A DNA stretch of 64,000 nt from assembly GCA_016931855.1 (NCBI GenBank), contig JAFGDZ010000042.1, positions 1 to 64,000 on the forward strand, in the 5' to 3' direction. Position 1 is the stretch's first letter, and each line of letters opens with the position of its first letter. Made by a program: the position numbers and the translations under genes. Under the pieces are notes generated by a model, which worked only from the letters and a program-made list of their open reading frames with translations, was not told the origin of the DNA and searched no databases. Shown piece by piece: positions 26,726 through 36,152 of the stretch. The stretch is from Bacteroidales bacterium. Lineage in GTDB: Bacteria > Bacteroidota > Bacteroidia > Bacteroidales > Tenuifilaceae.

Positions 26726-27880
26726 TTGGAAATTTATACTCAAAAAACGAAGTGGAAGCTACTCCTTTTTCTAGTTGCCGTGGTTATTGGCATTGCTTCA
26801 CTTTTTGTTACCAACGAATTGGTTAACGACCTCTCCGTTGAAGAGCGAAAGAAGATAGAGCTTTGGGCCGAAGGAATTAGACAGCTCTCCGACCTAGAGC
26901 GGAACGACCTTGACTACTCCTTTATCCTTAAGGTAATGGAGGATAACACAACAGTGCCCGTTATACAAACCGACGAGAACAACACCGTTTTGTACACGCT
27001 GAATATTCCCAGCAAAAAAGTTGACACCCCCGAGAAGCAAGAGAAGATGCTTGCTAAAATGAAAAAATCCAAGGAGCCAATTGACGTAACCTTCCTTGAT
27101 GGGAACAAGAACTACGTTTACTATCAGGATAGTACAACCCTACTAAGGCTTACATACTATCCATACATCCAGCTATCGGTAATAATGCTCTTTATAGGCA
27201 TTGCCTACTTTGCTTTTAGCCAATCGCGAAAAGCGGAACAGGACAGGGTGTGGGCCGGAATGGCTAAGGAAACCGCACATCAGCTGGGCACACCAACATC
27301 GTCACTGCTTGCTTGTGTTGATATTTTGAAAGAGGGTAATGCCAGACCCGATATTACCCTTGAAATAGAGAAAGATGTACTCCGACTGGAAAAAATTGCA
27401 ACCCGTTTCTCGAAAATTGGATCGGAACCTAAGCTCATTCCACAAAATGTAATTTCGGTATTAAACAGCTCCATAGAATACCTACAAACCAGAATATCAA
27501 CCAAAATAGCAATTACCATTGGCTACGATAAAAGCGATAGTATAATTGCTAAGCTTAACGCAACTCTATTTGAATGGGTTATAGAGAATGTTGTTAAAAA
27601 TGCAGCCGACGCCATTCAGGGAAGCGGAGAGATTCATTTTAAAATTACCGATAACGTTCAAGTTGTGTATATAGATATTACCGACACAGGCAGAGGTATC
27701 CCAAAATCGAAACAGAAAACCATTTTCCAGCCAGGCTACACCACCAAGCAACGCGGATGGGGATTAGGGCTAACCCTCTCTAAAAGAATTATTGAGGATT
27801 ACCACGGAGGAAAAATATTTGTAAACTACTCCGAAGTTAATAAGGGCTCATCGTTTAGAGTTGTTATACCCAAAAGGTAG
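26726..27880 (+). CDS. Sensor histidine kinase
   Basis: This 384-residue membrane kinase has one N-terminal helix (about 11-29), a periplasmic sensor of about 110 residues, a second helix (about 148-166) and then a DHp domain with the phospho-accepting His185 in KETAHQLGTP. An HATPase domain follows with the N-box NAADAIQG, G1 DTGRGIP and G2 GWGLGLTLS. An in-frame TAA stop 18 bases upstream means it must start at TTG 26726 or nearby. No response regulator is adjacent, so it is an orphan kinase. Length and domain order are typical. Confidence 0.92.
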   Translation: MEIYTQKTKWKLLLFLVAVVIGIASLFVTNELVNDLSVEERKKIELWAEGIRQLSDLERNDLDYSFILKVMEDNTTVPVIQTDENNTVLYTLNIPSKKVDTPEKQEKMLAKMKKSKEPIDVTFLDGNKNYVYYQDSTTLLRLTYYPYIQLSVIMLFIGIAYFAFSQSRKAEQDRVWAGMAKETAHQLGTPTSSLLACVDILKEGNARPDITLEIEKDVLRLEKIATRFSKIGSEPKLIPQNVISVLNSSIEYLQTRISTKIAITIGYDKSDSIIAKLNATLFEWVIENVVKNAADAIQGSGEIHFKITDNVQVVYIDITDTGRGIPKSKQKTIFQPGYTTKQRGWGLGLTLSKRIIEDYHGGKIFVNYSEVNKGSSFRVVIPKR

Positions 27881-28081
27881 TACAAAAGGCTAAAAGTACT
27901 TTGGGGGATTAGGACAATCACTCTCAACCATGTTGCTGATTCTGAAAAGATAGAGGCCAAAATTGGTTCGCGCTAAAAATAGCTAAACAAATTATTAGCC
28001 AACATACGCATTACCATAGTTTGCAGAAAACGTGATCATTACAATGAGGTTAGAGCTATAATCTAACCACATACCCAAACT

Positions 28082-28122
28082 AAAATCCCCTGAGTGGCGC
28101 AGTACCAGTCAGGGGATTTTGT
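28082..28122. terminator. Terminator between the histidine kinase and S41 protease genes
   Basis: A perfect 12-bp stem (AAAATCCCCTGA at 28082-28093, TCAGGGGATTTT at 28109-28120) has a 15-base loop and tail TTTGTT. The S41 gene comes from the opposite direction, so it may serve both. A second small hairpin (GGTTAGA/TCTAACC, 28048-28068) precedes it. Confidence 0.7.
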
Positions 28123-28155
28123 TATGGCGCTATAGATAATTACTAAATCGTTAGC

Positions 28156-29814
28156 CTATGGTTTAAGTATGCCATTTAGCTTTGCCCTATTGGAAACAAT
28201 GCTAATGGTTTCCTGAAGTACAGGATCCGATTTTAGCCTTACCATTAGCTTTCCGCGCTGATAGTAGTAACGAGAGACTATCTCCTCCTCGATAAGATTG
28301 ATAATTTCAACCCTATTCTTCTCAATCTCATTCTTGCTTTTATCTGCAAGGGACTGCTCCATTTTAACAATCTCGGCATTTATGTACTCTAGCGTATTAT
28401 CGTCCTTAGCAATTTTCCGAAGCTCCTCAATGGCCAAATAGGTGTCGTTTCTGTACTCATAATGGCGCTCATTTAAAAAGGCCAAAAACTGCTTGTAATT
28501 AGCCTCGGAGAAGGTGTAGCTATCGGGTTGGGCAATTGCCTCATTTTTTGACCTAAAATCGGTAGCAAAATCGAAAATATGGTTGTTCACGTAGAGGTCA
28601 ATGGCAATACGGCTAAACACGGAGTCGGGAAGAGCAATATCAGGGGTTATTCCACCACCATCCCTAACCAAACGCCCGCCGCGCGTTTTGAAGTCTGCTA
28701 TAAGCGAATCGGGAATGTGAGCAACGCTACCATCCTCGTTACGCTTAGCGTAGTTAACTGCCTGAATGCATCGGCCGCTGGGAATGTAGTACTTTGATGT
28801 GGTTATTTTTAGCTGCGCGTTGTATCCTAGGTTACGGGTTGTTTGCACAAGACCTTTACCAAAGGTTCTCTCCCCTATCACAACCGCCCGATCTAGATCC
28901 TGCAATGCACCCGCAACAATTTCCGATGCCGACGCCGATCCTCTGTTAACCATCACCGCAATGGGAATATTTACATCTAATGGTTGCGACTGGGTTTTGT
29001 AGGTTGCATCTAAATCCTTAACCTTTCCACGTGTAAACACAACAACCTCATTTTTGGGAACAAACAGATTAACAATTTTTACGGCTTCAATAAGCAAACC
29101 GCCAGGATTCCCTCTTAGGTCTATTATTAGCCCCGTTGCCCCCTGCTGCTTTAAGTTTTTAAATGCCTTTTCAAACTCGCTGGAGCAATCTACCGTAAAG
29201 CTATTAAGCCTAATATAGCCCACTCCGCTCTGAAGTATTCCGGCAAAGGGTACACTGGGAACATGTATGCGCTCGCGCTTAAAGGAAACGCTAAGCGTAT
29301 CGGGGGAACCTATTCTTAAAAAACGGATGGTAATGCTAGTCCCTGCTGTGCCCTGTAGCATAGAGCTAACCTTATCAACCCTTAATCCCTTAACCTGCTT
29401 GCCATCAACTGACACAATTTTATCGCCAGCGCGTAAACCAGCCTTAAACGATGGCGTTCCCTCATATACCTCGGCAATTAGTGGGTACTCTACTGATGCG
29501 CGAATAACAGAGCCAATACCAGCGTAATCGCCGGTGGTCATAAAGTTAAAATCTTCTTTATTCTCCTCGGGAATAAACTCCGTGTAGGGATCCAGATCGG
29601 AGAGCATGGCGTTAATGCCGGTGTTAACCATCTTCTCGGGGTTGGCATCATCAACATAAAAAAGCTGAACCTCGCGAAATAGATTAAAAAATATCTCGAG
29701 CTGCTTGGCAACGCCAGCTGTTTTATTGGAAAAGCTGTAGCCTACAAATGCTAGCGAAGCTAATAGCAGAATCGCAATAAAAGCTTTGGGAAATCTTTTT
29801 AGGGCATTCATCAT
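28156..29814 (-). CDS. S41 family C-terminal processing peptidase
   Basis: This protein of about 552 residues resembles CtpA/Prc: a signal anchor, a helical region, a PDZ domain (about 80-160, with GIGSV and GLRAGDKIVSVDG) and an S41 catalytic core. The nucleophile serine lies in NRGSASASEIVAGAL and the catalytic lysine in GERTFGKGLVQT. It probably trims C-termini of periplasmic or secreted proteins. The start is ATG 29814 (an MM start), because a longer frame from 29853 lacks a plausible membrane anchor. A -7 box is visible upstream. It ends near the shared terminator. Confidence 0.92.
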   Translation of the reverse strand: MMNALKRFPKAFIAILLLASLAFVGYSFSNKTAGVAKQLEIFFNLFREVQLFYVDDANPEKMVNTGINAMLSDLDPYTEFIPEENKEDFNFMTTGDYAGIGSVIRASVEYPLIAEVYEGTPSFKAGLRAGDKIVSVDGKQVKGLRVDKVSSMLQGTAGTSITIRFLRIGSPDTLSVSFKRERIHVPSVPFAGILQSGVGYIRLNSFTVDCSSEFEKAFKNLKQQGATGLIIDLRGNPGGLLIEAVKIVNLFVPKNEVVVFTRGKVKDLDATYKTQSQPLDVNIPIAVMVNRGSASASEIVAGALQDLDRAVVIGERTFGKGLVQTTRNLGYNAQLKITTSKYYIPSGRCIQAVNYAKRNEDGSVAHIPDSLIADFKTRGGRLVRDGGGITPDIALPDSVFSRIAIDLYVNNHIFDFATDFRSKNEAIAQPDSYTFSEANYKQFLAFLNERHYEYRNDTYLAIEELRKIAKDDNTLEYINAEIVKMEQSLADKSKNEIEKNRVEIINLIEEEIVSRYYYQRGKLMVRLKSDPVLQETISIVSNRAKLNGILKP

Positions 29815-29834
29815 TTTAAAATCGGTTAAGTAAG

Positions 29835-29842
29835 CAAATATA
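29835..29842 (-). promoter_or_regulatory. -7 promoter box for the S41 protease gene
   Basis: The minus strand reads TATATTTG (TAnnTTTG), 20 bases before the ATG. No clear -33 element. Confidence 0.4.
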
Positions 29843-29922
29843 GCTATAGCCACGAATAAATATAAGGGTTATGGAACGATATCGATTTTAAACACCAGAA
29901 CCCACAGCGCCAACAGGTGCTG

Positions 29923-30165
29923 TTAAGGAACAGGGTCGTAGCCGTGGCCGCCCCACGGATGGCAACGAGATATGCGCTTTACTGATAGCCAGAGTCCCTT
30001 AAAAAACCCATGTTTCCTAAGCGCCTCAAGCGAGTAGTGTGAACAGGTTGGTGTGTAGCGGCAGCTGCTAGGGAAGTAGGGCGATATGGCGTACTGGTAA
30101 ATTTTAACTAGTATGATGGGCAGTAGCGCTAATATTTTGGATACGAACTTTACAACGCTTCTCAT
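29923..30165 (-). CDS. yidD: Membrane protein insertion efficiency factor YidD
   Basis: This 80-residue protein is the YidD family, recognised by [19 protein letters not shown] and [18 protein letters not shown]. It assists YidC-dependent insertion of membrane proteins and is membrane-attached via its N-terminus. The ATG at 30165 is preferred over a TTG at 30183. It sits next to rnpA, the usual neighbour, although yidC and rpmH, normally in the same cluster, are absent here. Confidence 0.93.
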   Translation of the reverse strand: MRSVVKFVSKILALLPIILVKIYQYAISPYFPSSCRYTPTCSHYSLEALRKHGFFKGLWLSVKRISRCHPWGGHGYDPVP

Positions 30166-30230
30166 TATATCGTTTTTTAGCAAAATGCGACTGAAGAGAT
30201 TCTATGCTTATTAGTGGGCTTTACAATGAA

Positions 30231-30617
30231 TTACTGCTTATTGGGTGCTGTAGCAGCACCCAATCGTTTTAAAAGAGTAACCATAGAGTCGGCAATGCGC
30301 TTATACGATTCCTCCTCCTTTGCCACGTAAATAAGCACAAGATTATAGCTCATTTCTGTTTCACGTGAAACGTCATCGAGTGCATGTTTGTTCAAACGAT
30401 ACGCCTCACGCATGCGGCGCTTAAGGGTATTCCGCTTATTGGCCCGTTTAAAGTTGCGCTTGGGCACGGAGAAAAGGGCTTGGTTTACTGATGAATCGGT
30501 GTTGGGGGTGTACAGTAGCTTAATGGGGTAACAAAACAAACTATTCCCTGCAGCAAATGTTGAGTCAATTGCTTTTAGTGAAACCAGTTTCTGGGATTTA
30601 GGGAAAGTGTATCGCAT
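30231..30617 (-). CDS. rnpA: Ribonuclease P protein component
   Basis: This 128-residue basic protein is the RNase P protein subunit that helps the catalytic RNA cut the 5' leader of tRNA precursors. The RNR motif region reads ANKRNTLKRRMREAYRLN (about 59-76). It lies downstream of hemD behind a terminator and 65 bases before yidD. A perfect parS core is embedded in codons for Val-Ser-Arg-Glu-Thr (GTTTCACGTGAAAC), so it carries a second signal in its coding sequence. Confidence 0.95.
   Translation of the reverse strand: MRYTFPKSQKLVSLKAIDSTFAAGNSLFCYPIKLLYTPNTDSSVNQALFSVPKRNFKRANKRNTLKRRMREAYRLNKHALDDVSRETEMSYNLVLIYVAKEEESYKRIADSMVTLLKRLGAATAPNKQ
30358..30371. promoter_or_regulatory. parS site (ParB binding) inside rnpA
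   Basis: GTTTCACGTGAAAC is a perfect 14-base palindrome matching the parS core. Extended by the flanking T it matches 15 of 16 bases of the Bacillus consensus TGTTTCACGTGAAACA. It is in frame with rnpA and codes V-S-R-E-T. Confidence 0.85.
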
Positions 30618-30646
30618 AAAAAATAAAAGGGGATTGCTCCCCTTTG
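30616..30646 (-). terminator. Terminator after hemD
   Basis: On the minus strand AAAGGGG and CCCCTTTT pair around the loop AGCAAT and are followed by ATTTTTTATG. This sits in the 29 bases between hemD and rnpA. Confidence 0.75.
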
Positions 30647-31393
30647 TTACTTATTGTTTTTCTTTAAGAATTCGTCGAGCGCTTGGGTCATGCTAGTACA
30701 CGTTGGAGTGGGCGCATTAACATCAAGCCTAATTCCTGCATCCTTAGCAGCCTTGGCGGTAGTTGGCCCAAAGGTACCAATCTTCATTTCGCCCTGCTCA
30801 AAGTCCTTGAAGTTATCGAACAAAGATTTTACGCCGGTAGGACTATAGAACACAACCATATCGTACTGATCCTTAAGGTCAACATCGGACAAATTGCTGC
30901 TAACCGTTTTGTACATAATAACCTTTGTGTACTTAATCTTGGCCTTATCAAGCGTTTTAGGAATTTCGGGTTTATGAGGATCGGAAAGTGGAACTAAGAA
31001 CTTCTCTTCCTTATGCTTAAGGATAACCTCCATTAAATCCTGAAAGGTGTTTGTACCAAAAAAGATTTTGCGCTTACGGTAAACAATGTACTTCTGAAGA
31101 TATAAAGCAATTGTCTCAGTAATGCAGAAGTATTTCATTGCTTCAGGAACCGTAACACGGGTTTCCTCACAAATACGGAAATAGTTATCGATTGCCGTTT
31201 TACTGGTGAAAATTACAGCGGTATGTGCCAAAATATCAACACGCTGCTGCCTAAATTCCTTTGTTGTTACTCCTTCGACATGGATAAATGGTCGAAACTC
31301 AATTTTTACGTTATGCTTCTGCGCAAGCTCTAAGTAAGGAGATTTTTCGCTTTGCGGTTCCGGCTGGGAAACCAGTATTCGTCTGATTTTCAA
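30647..31393 (-). CDS. hemD: Uroporphyrinogen-III synthase
   Basis: This 248-residue protein has the HemD fold of two domains. It closes hydroxymethylbilane to uroporphyrinogen III in haem and corrinoid synthesis. The pattern VVFYSPTGVKSLFDNF (about 175-190), the ITETIALYLQ segment and the C-terminal PTPTCTSMTQALDEFL are typical of Bacteroidota HemD, whose sequence is otherwise variable. No other haem gene is adjacent. The pairing with a DUF4271 gene 27 bases upstream is common in this phylum. Confidence 0.88.
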   Translation of the reverse strand: MKIRRILVSQPEPQSEKSPYLELAQKHNVKIEFRPFIHVEGVTTKEFRQQRVDILAHTAVIFTSKTAIDNYFRICEETRVTVPEAMKYFCITETIALYLQKYIVYRKRKIFFGTNTFQDLMEVILKHKEEKFLVPLSDPHKPEIPKTLDKAKIKYTKVIMYKTVSSNLSDVDLKDQYDMVVFYSPTGVKSLFDNFKDFEQGEMKIGTFGPTTAKAAKDAGIRLDVNAPTPTCTSMTQALDEFLKKNNK

Positions 31394-31420
31394 TGCCTTA
31401 AAAGTTTAATTCAACACCCT

Positions 31421-32506
31421 CTATTGTTTCCCGAATAGTTCCTTCCAAAGTATAAGCACGGGAGGAATTTCGAGGGCACAAAGGTACAAAAGGAAATAGA
31501 ATAACGAAAATCCTTTTTTAAGGAACACGTAGGCAAACCTAAACAAACGCAATAGTAGCAATAATGCTACTGTTACAGCGTAGGTATAAAAAAGGATGCG
31601 AGCCACGGCTGGTTCACTGTAAGCAATAAAAAATGCGAGCGGAACCGATATTACCGCAAGCCCACGGGGATATAAAACGCCATGGTGGTATATTTCTAAA
31701 AAGAACGAGCGGCTATCGGTAACAAAGGCAAGTGTGCGGTGAGCAAAAAATCTTATTAAACGAAAAAGGAGCAGAATTCCTAAAATTGCACCAAAAAGCA
31801 AAAAGCTGTAGCTATCAGCAAAAACATCAACAGAAATGCTCTTTAGGTATAGGTAAACAATAACTGATGTTGAGCCAAAGAAAAGAACGTCGAGAATTGA
31901 TGAAACGCGTAAGAAAGGAATGTTTCTATCCCTAAATAGCTTTTCGCCAGCATAACCGTAAATTATTCCTTCAAATATTTCGGCAACGTACTTCCAGTAC
32001 TTAATGCGCACCAAAGCAAATATCACAAGAAAAGCAATGGCAACGCCAAAAATCCAATTTGGCAAAACGGATTGGGTAAACGCTTTTACCGATAGCTCCG
32101 TTGATCCAACTTCGCCTGATTCCACGGTTTCTACTAAAACGCCCTCCGACTTTTGAGAAACTCCCTGCGCCGATTCCGCGCTACAAATAAAAATGCTATC
32201 GGATAGCACGCGGGGAATGTAGCTATCAGGGAAAAAAAATGAAGCTGAAGCCTTTGCCTCTAGCGAAAGATGCACAGGGGGCAGTGAATCGTACACTACT
32301 GGCTCTGGTTTCTTTTCAACAACCCGTTGAACGGAACGAATAGCAATACTCTTTTTAACCGAATCAACTTGCCTGCGTTTAACCTCGGCCGCATGAAAAA
32401 GAGAATCCATGCTAGATAGTGTAACCGTACTTACTGGTTTCACGGTATCCTGAAAGGCCTGAGCTGGTTGGCTGGTAACTAGTGGCTTTATAAACGCTGC
32501 ATTCAT
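31421..32506 (-). CDS. DUF4271 membrane protein
   Basis: This 361-residue protein has a soluble low-complexity N-terminal half (about 1-140; proline- and serine-containing) and about six to seven transmembrane helices after residue 150, the DUF4271 domain. The function is unknown. The gene is next to hemD in many Bacteroidota, so a role in tetrapyrrole metabolism or transport is possible but unproven. The N-terminal region may be extended relative to relatives. Starts at ATG 32506. Confidence 0.8.
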   Translation of the reverse strand: MNAAFIKPLVTSQPAQAFQDTVKPVSTVTLSSMDSLFHAAEVKRRQVDSVKKSIAIRSVQRVVEKKPEPVVYDSLPPVHLSLEAKASASFFFPDSYIPRVLSDSIFICSAESAQGVSQKSEGVLVETVESGEVGSTELSVKAFTQSVLPNWIFGVAIAFLVIFALVRIKYWKYVAEIFEGIIYGYAGEKLFRDRNIPFLRVSSILDVLFFGSTSVIVYLYLKSISVDVFADSYSFLLFGAILGILLLFRLIRFFAHRTLAFVTDSRSFFLEIYHHGVLYPRGLAVISVPLAFFIAYSEPAVARILFYTYAVTVALLLLLRLFRFAYVFLKKGFSLFYFLLYLCALEIPPVLILWKELFGKQ

Positions 32507-32601
32507 GGTAAAAGAGTAAAACAGTTATGAAAGGTTACAATTTGTGTTGCCCAGCAAATTTAATACGATAAAGCTGTGATACGACAAAAAATGGAACATG
32601 T

Positions 32602-34434
32602 TTAGAACTTATCGTCGCTATTGCTCTTTGCTGATGCCCTAAAGTGGTTAAAAATTCGCTCGGCGCGCGACTTCCCAACCAGCGGTGTTAGCTCATCAAC
32701 GGTGGCCGATTTTATTCTGCTCATAGACTTAAAATGCTTAAACACTACCTCAAGTGTTTTATCGCCTACCCCAGCAATACTGGTTAGCTCAGATACTAAG
32801 CTAGACTTGCTCCTACGCTTGCGGTGATGGGTAATACCAAACCTATGAGCTTCATTCCTTATGTGCTGTATTACTTTAAGTGACTCAGAGTTTTTATCTA
32901 AGTATAAGGGTACTGTGTCGCCAGGGAAAAATATTTCCTCTAACCGTTTGGCAATACCAACAATTTGAACCTTATGCTGAATACCAAGTTCCACTAGGCT
33001 TAAATATGCAGCAGAAAGCTGACCTTTGCCACCATCAATTACAATTAGCTGAGGTAGCGATTCCCCCTGGTCCACCAACCGGCTGTACCTACGGTAAACT
33101 ACCTCCTGCATTGTGGCAAAGTCGTTAGCACCTTCAACTGTTTTAACGATAAAGTGCCTATAGTCGCGCTTTGATGGCACACCATTTTTAAATACCACAC
33201 ACGATGACACAGGATTTGTGCCTTGCAGGTTAGAGTTATCGAAACACTCTATGTGCACAGGAAGTTCGGCCGTTGCAAAATCTTTCTGAATGCGCGTAAG
33301 AATCCTATTGGTTCGCTCGGCTGGATTCTTCTTCTCCTCCTTCAGCAGCTTTTCCTGGGCAAAGGAGTAGCAGTTGCGCAGGCTTAAATCGAGTAGTTTC
33401 TTTCTGTCGCCACGTTCGGGAACGCTATACTTAACACCCTCAATAGTAAAATCTGGCATATGCGAAACCAGTATCTCGTGAGCATTACTTTGAACCCTGT
33501 TTCTAATTTCAACAATGGCTGTACCCAGAACCTCATCCTCGGGTTCATCGAGACCCTTTTTTACCTCTATAGTATAACTTTGTAACAACGATCCATTAAT
33601 AATTTTCAGGTAGTTAACAAAGCATAGTTTACCAATTTCTTTAATGCTAAAAACATCCACATTTTTAATAGATGCGTTAACTATTAACGTTTTGGATTGG
33701 TAACGATTCAGAATATCGAGCTTCTCTTTGTAAAACTGAGCCACCTCAAATTTAAACTGATTTGATGCATCCTCCATTTTATCTTTAAGAAAATCGGAAA
33801 CAACCGATAGGTTTCCCTTTAAAATAGCAATAACGCCTTTAATATTATCATCGTACTCGGCTTGCAACTGCAATCCCTCACAGGGAGCCAAACAGTTTCC
33901 AATTTGGTATTCCAAACAGGCCTTATACTTTCCGGCTGCAATAATTGTTGGATCAAGGTTAAGGCTGCACGTTCTAATTGGGTAAAGCTGCCTAATTAGC
34001 TCCAACAGCGTGCGAACAACAGTAACAGAAGTAAAGGGGCCAAAATAGCTACTCCCATCATTTGTATATCTGCGGGTTGAGAATACTCGAGGAAAATACT
34101 CATGCTTTACGCAAATCCACGGGTAAGTTTTATCGTCCTTAAGCAATACATTGTAGCGTGGCTGTATGGTTTTAATTAGATTATTCTCCAGCAAAAGTGC
34201 ATCCGACTCCGTTTCCACAACGATATGGTGCATGTCGGAAATTTTTGAAACCAGAACGCGCAGCTTTGCACTATCGTAGTTTACCTTATTAAAGTACGAC
34301 GATACACGTTTGCGCAAATCCTTTGCCTTGCCTACATAAATAATTTCTCCAGCGCTATTAAAAAACTGATATACGCCAGGTTTATGGGGCAATAACTCAA
34401 CCTTCTCTTTTACTAAAGCACTAATAGCAGCCAT
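32602..34434 (-). CDS. uvrC: Excinuclease ABC subunit C
   Basis: This 610-residue UvrC makes both incisions around DNA lesions in nucleotide excision repair. The GIY-YIG nuclease domain (about 16-100, GVYQFFNSAGEIIYVGKAKDL) is followed by a cysteine-rich segment, a UVR-like region, the RNase H-like nuclease (ECFDNSNLQGTNPVSSCVVF, with the catalytic Asp) and C-terminal helix-hairpin-helix motifs (SIAGVGDKTLEVVFKH). Its start codon overlaps the stop of ade by one base, so translation is coupled. Length is standard. Confidence 0.97.
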   Translation of the reverse strand: MAAISALVKEKVELLPHKPGVYQFFNSAGEIIYVGKAKDLRKRVSSYFNKVNYDSAKLRVLVSKISDMHHIVVETESDALLLENNLIKTIQPRYNVLLKDDKTYPWICVKHEYFPRVFSTRRYTNDGSSYFGPFTSVTVVRTLLELIRQLYPIRTCSLNLDPTIIAAGKYKACLEYQIGNCLAPCEGLQLQAEYDDNIKGVIAILKGNLSVVSDFLKDKMEDASNQFKFEVAQFYKEKLDILNRYQSKTLIVNASIKNVDVFSIKEIGKLCFVNYLKIINGSLLQSYTIEVKKGLDEPEDEVLGTAIVEIRNRVQSNAHEILVSHMPDFTIEGVKYSVPERGDRKKLLDLSLRNCYSFAQEKLLKEEKKNPAERTNRILTRIQKDFATAELPVHIECFDNSNLQGTNPVSSCVVFKNGVPSKRDYRHFIVKTVEGANDFATMQEVVYRRYSRLVDQGESLPQLIVIDGGKGQLSAAYLSLVELGIQHKVQIVGIAKRLEEIFFPGDTVPLYLDKNSESLKVIQHIRNEAHRFGITHHRKRRSKSSLVSELTSIAGVGDKTLEVVFKHFKSMSRIKSATVDELTPLVGKSRAERIFNHFRASAKSNSDDKF

Positions 34435-36068
34435 TACTCAACAAAAATATTGGTTACTGAGAATGTATCAACATCAAATAAACCCAGATGATTAATTTTT
34501 AACGAAGGTATAACAGAAAGAGCCATAAAGGAAAGGGTCATAAATGGTGCATGAAGTGTTGAACCCATGCTGTGCACTGCGCTATTAACTGCCTTATACT
34601 CGGCAGCAATATCTTCGGCAAACTTATTGGACATTAACCCAAATAGCGGAAGCGTTGCCCCAACCAAATCCCCCTTACTGCAAGCGCAAATACCACCCCT
34701 GTTTTCCACAATAAACTGTAAGCACGCACGAATATCGCTGTCATTAGTTCCTGCTACAATAACATGATGGCTATCATGTGCCACACTTAAACCAAAGGCT
34801 CCATGCTGAATACCTAGCCCCTTAATAAAACCAACAGAAGGTGGTTCCTCGCTATACCTATTAAGGAGTACAATTTTTACAATGTCGGTCGATGTATCGG
34901 CCTCAATAAAAGTACCGCTACCCCACGGCTTAAACTGTAGCGACTCTGTGATAAGTTCTCCGGGAATTACACCAATAACGCGAACCATTTTGGGTTCACG
35001 TTTTACTTTTAAATCGAAATCCCATGTAGTTCTAAAGTTATACAAGGGCACTTTGGGTTTGCTAGCGCTAAATAAAACACTACCCTCACTGTACACTTTT
35101 TCGCCTTTAATATAAACAGCACTAACAGTAAAGTTAGCCAAATTATCTACTACAATAAAATCGGCCGAATCGTTCTGCTGAAGCAAGCCAACAGGTAAAT
35201 TATAATGCTTAACAGGATTTACGCAGGCAATACGCAGGATATCAAAAACCGAATACCCCTCCTTTACTGCACGCTTTACGGATTTATTAATGTGTCCTAA
35301 AAGCAAATCATCGGGATGGCAATCATCGGTACAAAACATTACCATATCTGGATTCTCACTAACCAAAGGAATTAGCGCCTCAAAATTCTTTGCAGCACTA
35401 CCCTCCCGTATTAATATTTTTGCTCCCTGCGCTATCTTTTTACGAGCCTCGCCAATTTCAAAACACTCATGATCGGTTGAGATACCTGCTGCAAAGTAGT
35501 CCACCATTTGCTGTCCCACCAAACCTGGGGCATGACCATCAACCGGTTTTCCCTGTTTTAATGCCGATTCAATTTTACTCAACACATCGGGATCGCCATT
35601 AACTACGCCAGGGAAGTTCATCATTTCTCCTAAAAAGAACATATCGTTGCGCTGTATCAACGCATCCACAATATCGGCATTCAGCGCAGCATGGCATACA
35701 TCCATTGGCGACGCAGGCACACACGACGGAACCCCAAAAAAGAAGTGAAAGGGTACCCGCTTTGCGCTCTCTACCATATAATCAATACCGGCAACCGCAG
35801 CAACGTTTGCAATTTCATGCGGATCGGCAACAACAGCAATAGTTCCATGCTTTACCGCAGCCCTAGCAAAAGCCTCGGGAGAAAGCATTGAACTCTCTAC
35901 GTGAACATGAGAATCAACAAAACCAGGCAACAAAAAAGGGCCATCAACAGAAGAGTCCTCCACTATTGAATCAACCTTACCGTTAACAACAAACACCTCT
36001 CCTGGAATTAACTTTTCGTGAACCAAATCAACTACAACACCCCGTACAGAAAAAAATTCAGCGCTCAT
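34434..36068 (-). CDS. ade: Adenine deaminase
   Basis: This 544-residue amidohydrolase hydrolyses adenine to hypoxanthine for purine salvage. Metal-binding motifs are present: GFVDSHVHVESSML (about 50-63), VADPHEIANV (about 82-91), and DDCHPDDLL around 245. The C-terminal adenine deaminase domain (SVAHDSHHVIVAGTND) is complete. It lies upstream of uvrC with a one-base overlap and downstream of mnmG across a short gap that holds two parS sites. No purine-salvage gene is nearby. Confidence 0.95.
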   Translation of the reverse strand: MSAEFFSVRGVVVDLVHEKLIPGEVFVVNGKVDSIVEDSSVDGPFLLPGFVDSHVHVESSMLSPEAFARAAVKHGTIAVVADPHEIANVAAVAGIDYMVESAKRVPFHFFFGVPSCVPASPMDVCHAALNADIVDALIQRNDMFFLGEMMNFPGVVNGDPDVLSKIESALKQGKPVDGHAPGLVGQQMVDYFAAGISTDHECFEIGEARKKIAQGAKILIREGSAAKNFEALIPLVSENPDMVMFCTDDCHPDDLLLGHINKSVKRAVKEGYSVFDILRIACVNPVKHYNLPVGLLQQNDSADFIVVDNLANFTVSAVYIKGEKVYSEGSVLFSASKPKVPLYNFRTTWDFDLKVKREPKMVRVIGVIPGELITESLQFKPWGSGTFIEADTSTDIVKIVLLNRYSEEPPSVGFIKGLGIQHGAFGLSVAHDSHHVIVAGTNDSDIRACLQFIVENRGGICACSKGDLVGATLPLFGLMSNKFAEDIAAEYKAVNSAVHSMGSTLHAPFMTLSFMALSVIPSLKINHLGLFDVDTFSVTNIFVE

Positions 36069-36101
36069 AAACTTAAAGTTTTAATTCAACTTAAAGTAAC
36101 T

Positions 36102-36115
36102 GTTCCACGTGGAAC
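36102..36115. promoter_or_regulatory. parS site (ParB binding), ade side
   Basis: GTTCCACGTGGAAC is a perfect palindrome matching the core GTTNCACGTGNAAC. It lies in the 84-base gap between ade and mnmG and pairs with a second site centred 37 bases away. Confidence 0.8.
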
Positions 36116-36138
36116 GAATATACTTTATAAAACAATAG

Positions 36139-36152
36139 GTTCCACGTGGAAC
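36139..36152. promoter_or_regulatory. parS site (ParB binding), mnmG side
   Basis: A second GTTCCACGTGGAAC directly abuts the stop codon of mnmG. The two sites are in the same intergenic gap and identical in core sequence. Confidence 0.8.
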
